The notes beneath the pieces are model-generated. The model ran no database searches and was not told the DNA's origin. It saw only the letters and a program-made list of their open reading frames with translations. The translations under genes and the position numbers were made by a program. A DNA stretch of 30,256 bases from UBA9647 sp035506075 (GTDB lineage: Bacteria; Bacteroidota; Ignavibacteria; UBA10030): the NCBI GenBank assembly GCA_035506075.1, contig DATJQB010000411.1, positions 1 through 30,256 of the forward strand. The letters run 5' to 3'. Shown here piece after piece: positions 24,266 to 30,256 of the stretch (its first letter is position 1; each line of letters begins with the position of its first letter).

Positions 24266-26107
24266 ATGTCACAAAAGACAATCGAAAATGTCGATGAAGT
24301 AACGATACGATTTGCGGGCGATTCTGGCGACGGGATGCAGCTCACGGGGACGCAGTTCACGAACACGACTGCAATTCTCGGAAATGACCTGAGCACCCTT
24401 CCCGACTACCCTGCCGAAATCCGCGCCCCTGCGGGAACACTCTTCGGTGTGAGCGGATTCCAGATTCACTTCGGCAGCACCGAGATCCATACTCCCGGAG
24501 ATCATTGCGACGTGCTCGTTGCAATGAATCCAGCTGCCCTCAAGGTCAACCTCGGAAGCCTCGTCATCGGCGGATCCATCATCGTCAACACCGATGGATT
24601 CAATGACAGGAACCTGAAGCTTGCCGGTTACGAGCAAAATCCGTTAAAGGATGAATCGCTTGAGAAATACAGGCTGTACGAAGTCGACATCAGTAAGCTC
24701 ACCGCACTCGCCCTCCAGGATTTGAACATCTCCAGCAAATTTGTGGACCGGTCGAAGAACTTTTTCGCTCTCGGTATGATGTACTGGATGTACGGCCGCC
24801 CGCTTGAAACAACGATTGAGTGGCTGAAGATGAAATTCAAGGACAAGCCAGACATTCTTGAAGCGAACATTCGCGTCCTGAAAGCCGGCTGGAATTTCAG
24901 CGAGACCACCGAAATCTTCTCCGTCAGATATGAAGTCGGACCTGCGAAGCTGGCTCCCGGACGCTACCGCAACATCACGGGCAACCAGGCTGTCGCTTGG
25001 GGCTTCATGGCTGCAGCAAAGAAAGCGAACCTCGATCTCTTCCTGGGCAGCTACCCCATCACACCGGCGAGCGATATTCTCCACGAACTTTCGCTTTACA
25101 AAAGCCACGGCGTGAAGACATTTCAGGCAGAGGATGAAATCGCCGGCATCTCATCGGCAATCGGTGCATCGTTCGGCGGTGCTCTGGGAATTACAACGAC
25201 GAGCGGTCCCGGCGTCGCTTTGAAGACAGAAGCGATCGGTCTTGCGGTGATGGTCGAACTCCCGCTCGTTATCTGCAACGTTCAGCGCGGCGGACCAAGT
25301 ACGGGCTTGCCAACCAAGACTGAACAGGCGGACCTGCTTCAGGCCATCTACGGGAGAAACGGCGAGGCGCCGGTCCCCGTCATTGCCGCGGCCACACCAT
25401 CGGATTGCTTCGGCGCCGCGTTCGAAGCGTCTCACATTGCCCTGAAATACATGACTCCCGTCATGCTTCTGACTGACGGCTATCTGGCGAATGGATCGGA
25501 GCCATGGCTCATACCCGACTTCAGCAAGCTCCCGGATATTTCCCCGAGCTTCGTGACGAAGTCGGAGGGGTTCATGCCGTATGCGCGCGACGAGGTCACA
25601 CTCGCACGGCCGTGGGCTATCCCCGGCACGCCGGGACTGGAGCACCGCATCGGCGGACTCGAGAAACAGAACATTACCGGCAATGTGAACTATGAACCGG
25701 ACAACCATGACCTTATGATCAGGCTCCGAGCGGAAAAGATCAAGCGCATCGCGAATGATCTGCCGCCGGCGGTCGTTGAAGGAGATGAGCAAGGGGATCT
25801 TCTCGTTGTCGGCTGGGGCGGCACGTACGGCGCCATCCGCACCGCGGTCGAAAGCCAGCGGAAGAAGGGACGCTCTGTTTCGCATCTTCACATTCGTTAT
25901 CTCAATCCATTTCCAAAGAACCTCGGTGAGGTCCTCGGAAAGTTCAAACAAATTCTGGTACCGGAGATCAACCTCGGACAGCTCGTGAAGATCCTGCGCT
26001 CCGAGTTCCTCGTCCCGGCCAAAGGATTCAACAAAGTTCGCGGTCTCCCCTTCCGTTCAGTTGAGCTGGAGAAGGAAATTGAAGAGACGCTGAAAGGAAC
26101 ACGATGA
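24266..26107 (+). CDS. korA: 2-oxoacid:ferredoxin oxidoreductase alpha subunit (fused gamma-alpha, KorA-like)
   Basis: The 613-aa protein carries a gamma domain (about 1-190, beginning 'VTIRFAGDSGDGMQLTG') fused to the alpha/pyrimidine-binding domain. Residues 263-267 are the YPITP substrate/CoA loop, followed by 'FQAEDEIAGISSAIGASFGGA', 'TTTSGPGVALKTEAIGLA' and 'VQRGGPSTGLPTKTEQADL'. The C-terminal 'VVGWGGTYGAIRTA' region is the usual domain II. With KorB it converts a 2-oxoacid plus CoA to acyl-CoA, CO2 and reduced ferredoxin, or the reverse. The length and two-subunit form match 2-oxoglutarate-type enzymes, but substrate cannot be proved by sequence. The ATG has AGG 6 nt upstream. The stop overlaps the korB start (ATGA). 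Confidence 0.95.
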   Translation: MSQKTIENVDEVTIRFAGDSGDGMQLTGTQFTNTTAILGNDLSTLPDYPAEIRAPAGTLFGVSGFQIHFGSTEIHTPGDHCDVLVAMNPAALKVNLGSLVIGGSIIVNTDGFNDRNLKLAGYEQNPLKDESLEKYRLYEVDISKLTALALQDLNISSKFVDRSKNFFALGMMYWMYGRPLETTIEWLKMKFKDKPDILEANIRVLKAGWNFSETTEIFSVRYEVGPAKLAPGRYRNITGNQAVAWGFMAAAKKANLDLFLGSYPITPASDILHELSLYKSHGVKTFQAEDEIAGISSAIGASFGGALGITTTSGPGVALKTEAIGLAVMVELPLVICNVQRGGPSTGLPTKTEQADLLQAIYGRNGEAPVPVIAAATPSDCFGAAFEASHIALKYMTPVMLLTDGYLANGSEPWLIPDFSKLPDISPSFVTKSEGFMPYARDEVTLARPWAIPGTPGLEHRIGGLEKQNITGNVNYEPDNHDLMIRLRAEKIKRIANDLPPAVVEGDEQGDLLVVGWGGTYGAIRTAVESQRKKGRSVSHLHIRYLNPFPKNLGEVLGKFKQILVPEINLGQLVKILRSEFLVPAKGFNKVRGLPFRSVELEKEIEETLKGTR

Positions 26108-27156
26108 GCACTCTCATAGAGGATATGAAGAAGATGTCGGACGCGGTGCCCGCTGTGAAGTACACCACGAAGGATTTTTCAAGCGGTCAGGATGTGCGAT
26201 GGTGTCCCGGTTGCGGAGACTATTCAATTCTGGCGCAGACACAGAGGGTCATGCCAGACCTCGGCATACCGAAACACAACATGGTCTTTGTCTCAGGGAT
26301 CGGTTGTTCAAGCCGCTTCCCGTACTACATGGACACGTACGGCTTCCATAGCATCCACGGGCGGGCGACAGCCATTGCGTCGGGGTTGAAGATCGCACGA
26401 CCGGATCTTTCGGTCTGGGTTGTGACTGGCGACGGCGACGGGATGAGCATCGGCGGAAATCACTTCATCCACCTGATGCGGCGCAACCTCGATCTCCAGG
26501 TTCTGCTTTTTAACAACCAGATCTATGGTTTGACCAAAGGACAGTATTCTCCCACATCGGAGATGGGCAAGGTCACGAAATCGACCCCCTACGGTTCTGT
26601 CGACTATCCTTTCAATCCGGCAGCGCTCGCCCTCGGCGCCAGCGCGACGTTCGTCGCCCGTACGCTCGATAGAGACCCGAAGCACATGCAGGGGATCATC
26701 AAAAGGGCTGCGGAACACAAAGGGACCTCGTTCGTCGAAATCTATCAGAACTGCAACGTTTTCAATGATGGAGCTTTCTTCCAATTCACCGAAAAAGAAA
26801 CGAAGGATGATAACGTTGTGTTTCTCGAACATGGCAAGCCGCTCGTGTTCGGCAAAGAGAAAGACAAGGGAATTCGACTGAACGGTTTCAATCCTGAGGT
26901 GGTTTCGTTGAAAGAGGGGAAATTCTCCGTGAGCGATCTTCTCGTGCACAACGAGAAAGACACCACTCTCTCGTTCATCCTTGCCGATATGACCTACAAG
27001 TCACATCTCCCGCGACCGGTCGGCATTTTTCTGGCCATCGACCGGCCGGTATACGAAGCAGAGATGGAACGGCAGATAGCTTTTGCCAGGGAGAAGCGCG
27101 GCATTGGCGACATGACCAAACTCTTGAATTCAGGTGAGACCTGGGTTGTTCAGTAG
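26104..27156 (+). CDS. korB: 2-oxoacid:ferredoxin oxidoreductase beta subunit (KorB-like)
   Basis: The 350-aa thiamine pyrophosphate-binding subunit has 'VRWCPGCGDYSIL', 'VSGIGCSSRFPYY', 'IHGRATAIASGLK' and the TPP motif 'VVTGDGDGMSIGGNHFIHLMRRN' with 'LFNNQIYGLTKGQYSPTS'. Cys34, Cys37, Cys68 and Cys217 are spaced like the four [4Fe-4S] ligands of archaeal oxidoreductase beta subunits, so one cluster is expected. It has no extra ferredoxin domain, so an external ferredoxin must serve as acceptor. Start overlaps the korA stop by 4 nt, giving strict translational coupling, and the operon ends at a terminator 20 nt downstream. Confidence 0.95.
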   Translation: MSTLIEDMKKMSDAVPAVKYTTKDFSSGQDVRWCPGCGDYSILAQTQRVMPDLGIPKHNMVFVSGIGCSSRFPYYMDTYGFHSIHGRATAIASGLKIARPDLSVWVVTGDGDGMSIGGNHFIHLMRRNLDLQVLLFNNQIYGLTKGQYSPTSEMGKVTKSTPYGSVDYPFNPAALALGASATFVARTLDRDPKHMQGIIKRAAEHKGTSFVEIYQNCNVFNDGAFFQFTEKETKDDNVVFLEHGKPLVFGKEKDKGIRLNGFNPEVVSLKEGKFSVSDLLVHNEKDTTLSFILADMTYKSHLPRPVGIFLAIDRPVYEAEMERQIAFAREKRGIGDMTKLLNSGETWVVQ

Positions 27157-27176
27157 ACCTGTTGTAGGGGCGATTG

Positions 27177-27212
27177 AAGGTGTGGCTGGGTAGTCAGGTC
27201 ACACCTTTTTTT
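27177..27212 (+). terminator. Intrinsic terminator after korB
   Basis: AAGGTGTG (27177-27184) pairs with CACACCTT (27200-27207) and the stem runs into a T tract to 27212. It lies 20 nt past the korB stop and 27 nt before the next gene. Confidence 0.85.
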
Positions 27213-27239
27213 ATATCCAGAACATTGAACGGACCGTGT

Positions 27240-28226
27240 ATGCAAAAGGCTTTCGAAGAGCTGAGGCAGATCATTGTAGCGCACCGGAAATTCGTGATCA
27301 CCACTCACGTCAACCCCGATCCCGACGCAATCGGAAGCGAACTCGCCCTCGCCCGATATCTCGCGTCGCAGGGCAAGGTGGTGGCCATCCTCAATCACAG
27401 TCCGATGCCTGCGTATTGCAGGTTCCTGGATCCGAAGGAGATCGTCGAACAGTTCGATCCAACGCGGCACGGCAACATGGTGCTCAATGCTGACGTCATC
27501 ATTGTCGTTGACGCCAACCAGCCCGAACGACTCCAGAGCCTCAAGCCGTACATCGCAAACAGCACCGCTGTGAAGGTGTGCATCGATCACCACCTCGATC
27601 AGATGCCGTTCGCGGATCTCTACCTTGTCGATCCCAGCACCGCCGCAACGGGTCAGATTCTTTTCGACCTGTTGATGTCATTCGACAAGAACTGCATGAC
27701 GCCTGAGATCGCAGCGCCACTCTACGCGGCAATCATGACTGACACGGGCTCGTTCCGTTTTCCAAAGACAACCGCAACGATTCATCGCATCACAGCCACG
27801 CTCCTGGAACATGGCGCAGATCCCGTTGATATTTACCGCAACATCTACGACCAGGGCTCTGCCGCCAGGCTCCGACTGCTCGGTCTCGCGCTCACCTCGC
27901 TTCAGCTGGAGCATGGCGGGAAGGTGGCACACATGGCCGTCTCAGCGGACATGTTTGAGAAGACAGGGACAACCGAAGAGGACATTGAGAGCTTCATCAA
28001 CTACACACTCACAATCGCCGGCGTCCAAATTGGTTTGATGTTCACCGACCTCCGGGAAGTTGTCAAAGTCAGCTTCCGGTCACGCGGAGACATTGCGGTC
28101 AACAAGCTTGCCCAGGAGTTCGGCGGCAACGGGCACAAGAATGCCGCCGGGGCCAGGATTCCTGCTGAGCGACTCGAGACAGTCAGGAATCATGTCCTTG
28201 CCAGTGCAGCCAAGTACATTCAATAA
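27240..28226 (+). CDS. DHH-family phosphoesterase (NrnA-like oligoribonuclease/pAp phosphatase)
   Basis: The 328-aa protein has the DHH core followed by a DHHA1 domain. Motifs are His23 with Asp27 and Asp29 in 'THVNPDPDAIGS', Asp91 in 'VVDANQ', the Asp-His-His at 116-118 ('IDHHLDQ'), Asp168 in 'IMTDTGSFRF', and 'GGNGHKNAAG' at 294-303 near the C-terminus. NrnA-type enzymes degrade very short RNAs and some also dephosphorylate pAp or cyclic dinucleotide products; the exact activity here is not determined. ATG 27240 gives the family N-terminus. A good ribosome-binding site is not visible. It lies 10 nt upstream of the aminopeptidase gene, so the two are probably co-transcribed. Confidence 0.9.
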   Translation: MQKAFEELRQIIVAHRKFVITTHVNPDPDAIGSELALARYLASQGKVVAILNHSPMPAYCRFLDPKEIVEQFDPTRHGNMVLNADVIIVVDANQPERLQSLKPYIANSTAVKVCIDHHLDQMPFADLYLVDPSTAATGQILFDLLMSFDKNCMTPEIAAPLYAAIMTDTGSFRFPKTTATIHRITATLLEHGADPVDIYRNIYDQGSAARLRLLGLALTSLQLEHGGKVAHMAVSADMFEKTGTTEEDIESFINYTLTIAGVQIGLMFTDLREVVKVSFRSRGDIAVNKLAQEFGGNGHKNAAGARIPAERLETVRNHVLASAAKYIQ

Positions 28227-28236
28227 CAGGACCCAC

Positions 28237-29715
28237 ATGATTCTTGAATTCAAACAGACATCGTTACGTTCCTCCCCCGACAAGCTCATCGTCGTCTTTG
28301 TTCACCAGGACAAACGGCTGTTCAAATCTGAAATTGCGGCTCTCTCGAAAAAGCTCGGCATCCGCGTGCAGGCGGCTGAGGCGGGAGATTTCACGGGGAA
28401 ACACGGCGAGAGTGTCATTCTCTATTCCGATCGCAAGATCGTCCGGCGCGTTATTCTTGTCGGATTGGGTGAATGGAACAAGCTCTCGGCGGAAACCTAT
28501 CGTCGGGCAGCCGCCGGCGCAGCCAGGAAAGCGCACACGCTGAAGGAACGGCGTATCACAATGTTCCTCCCGGCTTCGAAGGCAAACGCCGCCTCGGTGG
28601 CTGCAGCGTTCACAGAGGGGGCTCTCCTGGGGCTGTACAAGTTCGACAAGTACATTTCAAAGAAGTCCGACGCCCCCCAGCCAATGGAGGCTATCACGTT
28701 TTGCTCGGAAGGCCGGGCGGGTCTCGCAGCAATCCAGGGTGCTATGAAGCGGGCCCGGGTCATCAGCGAAGCAACGATTCTTGCGCGCGATCTGGCAAAC
28801 GCTCCCGGGAATGAGATCTATCCGGAAACCCTGGCAGAAGCGGCCCGGATATCCGCCGAACGAAACGGGTTTGCAGCAACAATCCTCGACGAACGCGCCA
28901 TAAGAGAACTCGGCATGGGTGGAGTTCTTGGCGTGAGCCAGGGAAGCGCAAGGCCGCCGAGATTCGTCGTCCTTGAATATGGAGACAAAAAGAAGCGGCC
29001 GGTTGTTTTGATAGGAAAAGGGGTCACGTTTGATTCCGGTGGTATTTCGATCAAGCCGGCTGCGGGCATGGCAGAAATGAAAATGGACATGTCGGGTGCC
29101 GCGTCGGTAGTCGGGACGTTCGAAGCGATCTCCAGGTTGAAGCTCCCGGTTCATGTCATCGGCCTGATTCCTGCGGTTGAGAATATGCCCAGCGGGAGTT
29201 CGATTCGTCCGGGGGACATTATACGTCACTTCAATGGCAAAACTTCGGAAGTGGACAACACAGACGCCGAAGGGAGACTGATCCTTGCCGATGCGCTTGG
29301 GTATGCCGAACAATTCAAACCCGCTGCGGTCATTGATCTCGCGACGCTGACAGGGGCCGTTGTCGTTGCACTCGGTCACCACGCCGCCGGGATGCTTGGC
29401 AATGATGAGACTCTCATGTCGCAGCTTGAACGTGCAGGCACTTCGACATACGAACGGGTCTGGAAACTTCCGATGTTCGAGGAGTACGAGCGGCTCATCA
29501 AGAGCGACGTCGCGGACGTCAAGAACGTTGGCGGACGTTGGGCCGGTAGCATCACCGGAGCGTGGTTCCTGAAAAAGTTCATCGGGGCATACAAGTGGGT
29601 GCACCTCGACATTGCGGGGACTGCCATACTCGAGGAGAGCGGATACTATACTCAAAAAGGAGCATCCGGATTCGGCGTGAGAATTCTGACAGAGTTCCTG
29701 ACTCAATGGAAATGA
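28237..29715 (+). CDS. pepA: Leucyl aminopeptidase (M17 family)
   Basis: The 492-aa cytosolic metallopeptidase removes N-terminal residues from peptides. The catalytic domain contains Lys261 and Asp266 in 'GKGVTFDSGGISIKP', Asp284 in 'MKMDMSGAASV', and the M17 signature NTDAEGRL at 341-348, which supplies Asp343, Glu345 and Arg347. 'IDLATLTGAVVVALGHHAAG' and 'WAGSITGAWFLKKF' are also conserved. The N-terminal 170 residues form the variable macro-like domain. ATG 28237 follows an AGGA box and lies 10 nt after the phosphoesterase stop. In some bacteria PepA is also a DNA-binding factor; nothing here tests that. Confidence 0.96.
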   Translation: MILEFKQTSLRSSPDKLIVVFVHQDKRLFKSEIAALSKKLGIRVQAAEAGDFTGKHGESVILYSDRKIVRRVILVGLGEWNKLSAETYRRAAAGAARKAHTLKERRITMFLPASKANAASVAAAFTEGALLGLYKFDKYISKKSDAPQPMEAITFCSEGRAGLAAIQGAMKRARVISEATILARDLANAPGNEIYPETLAEAARISAERNGFAATILDERAIRELGMGGVLGVSQGSARPPRFVVLEYGDKKKRPVVLIGKGVTFDSGGISIKPAAGMAEMKMDMSGAASVVGTFEAISRLKLPVHVIGLIPAVENMPSGSSIRPGDIIRHFNGKTSEVDNTDAEGRLILADALGYAEQFKPAAVIDLATLTGAVVVALGHHAAGMLGNDETLMSQLERAGTSTYERVWKLPMFEEYERLIKSDVADVKNVGGRWAGSITGAWFLKKFIGAYKWVHLDIAGTAILEESGYYTQKGASGFGVRILTEFLTQWK

Positions 29716-29747
29716 TCGGCGCCCGTAGGTGAAAACCTGCGAGTGCA

Positions 29748-29778
29748 TTGCCCCCCGAGAGTTTTCTTGCTACCTTTG
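29748..29778 (+). promoter_or_regulatory. Putative Bacteroidota-type promoter of the last gene
   Basis: TTG (29748-29750) and TACCTTTG (29771-29778) are separated by 20 bp, matching TTTG-N19-21-TAnnTTTG except for the first base. The gene begins 61 nt downstream. Confidence 0.5.
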
Positions 29779-29839
29779 GGAGGTGCGATCATCATTGTGT
29801 CGGATGTATGACGACACCAAACGAGGAGATGGAGGAATC

Positions 29840-30256
29840 ATGAGTCGCTCATCGCTGCTTGTCATTTTCCTGTTAGCGGGCATCGTCGCGGCATCCGCCC
29901 AGATGCGATTTGATCAGAGTGATGCCCGAAGCATTAGCGCACCTGTTTCCTACGAGGCGGTTTCGCTCTTCAGCGCAGACTCTTCGAGGGTCGTGGTCAA
30001 TATTCACTACCGGATTGCGCAGAACTTTTTCATCTTCGTACGAAACGAGTCTTCTCCTCAAACATCTGCATACGTTGCCCACGGAGAGCTCGTGGTTGAA
30101 CTTCTGAATGAGCAGAAAATCTCCGCAGCCCGCCGGATAGTACAGCTTCCCCTCACCCGCGAATCGCTCCCCAAGGAAACTGACCGTAGTGCCAACCTGC
30201 AAGGGGCCGTTTCACTTTCGGTGCCGCCGGGGAAATACACGATTGTCTTCTCAGTC
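29840..30256 (+). CDS. Secreted protein, possibly of the GWxTD family, 3' end outside window
   Basis: The first 139 codons are present. A GGAGGA ribosome-binding site lies 3 nt upstream of ATG 29840. The protein opens with a signal peptide ('SLLVIFLLAGIVAASAQ') that probably cleaves after residue 20. The rest looks like a beta-sandwich: 'YEAVSLFSADSSRVVVNIHYRIAQNFFIFVRN', 'GELVVELLNEQKISAARRI' and 'SVPPGKYTIVFSV'. This layout resembles the N-terminal part of GWxTD-domain proteins common in Ignavibacteria and relatives, but the diagnostic GWxTD motif would lie beyond the window. No function is known. Confidence 0.7.
   Translation, partial: MSRSSLLVIFLLAGIVAASAQMRFDQSDARSISAPVSYEAVSLFSADSSRVVVNIHYRIAQNFFIFVRNESSPQTSAYVAHGELVVELLNEQKISAARRIVQLPLTRESLPKETDRSANLQGAVSLSVPPGKYTIVFSV

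Noticed and set aside
29724..29741. Hairpin after the aminopeptidase gene as a terminator
   Set aside because: A 7-bp stem with a GAAA loop exists but no T tract follows, so termination could not be supported.
28657..29748. Long open frame antisense to the leucyl aminopeptidase gene
   Set aside because: It mirrors a gene with intact M17 motifs and has no recognisable domain; high-GC coding regions often leave an open opposite frame.

Overview
This is an ordinary, densely packed bacterial chromosome segment of roughly 55% GC made almost entirely of housekeeping genes. It has no insertion sequence, prophage, CRISPR array or recognisable defence or secondary-metabolite cluster. The gene content points to the Bacteroidota/Chlorobiota side of the FCB group, perhaps an Ignavibacteria-like lineage. 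The supporting signs are a lipoprotein with a Bacteroidota-style Ig-like (Big_5/SbsA) N-terminus, a two-subunit 2-oxoacid:ferredoxin oxidoreductase, a C-terminal secreted protein resembling GWxTD proteins, and several promoter-like TAnnTTTG elements next to sigma70-like ones. The taxonomic assignment is inference.

Layout. Positions 1-4890 are on the minus strand: tsaD, then trpA - chorismate mutase - mltG (overlapping or abutting reading frames), then a lipoprotein cut by the window edge. Divergent promoters near 5034-5150 separate tsaD from the plus-strand bL28 gene (rpmB), which has its own terminator. Positions 5466-13053 form a long plus-strand series: pgsA, pgpA, cinA, thpR, recA, recX, two tandem AI-2E-family membrane proteins and a PolB-like 3'-5' exonuclease. 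Phospholipid synthesis, nucleotide repair, RNA-end metabolism and recombination genes are tightly spaced. Converging on these from the right are a sensor kinase/response regulator pair (minus, 13197-16362) and bioY (minus, 16567-17172).

From 17303 everything is on the plus strand: a large secreted M14 metallopeptidase, a strong terminator, tRNA-Gln(UUG), then prs - rplY - pth - rpsF - rpsR - rplI (nucleotide precursor and ribosomal genes) closed by a terminator at 24059-24095. Next come korA-korB (2-oxoacid:ferredoxin oxidoreductase) with a terminator, an nrnA-like DHH phosphoesterase, a leucyl aminopeptidase and the start of a secreted protein that runs off the window.

I found no clearly novel system. 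The observations most worth a second look are the PDZ-multi-TM-GAF sensor kinase, the M14 peptidase with a coiled coil inserted in a glutamine-amidotransferase-like tail, a hairpin in the rpsF leader, the repeated low-complexity Ala/Pro/Lys tails on RecA, bL25 and bS6, and a promoter-like sequence that runs straight into a terminator at 19951-20017.
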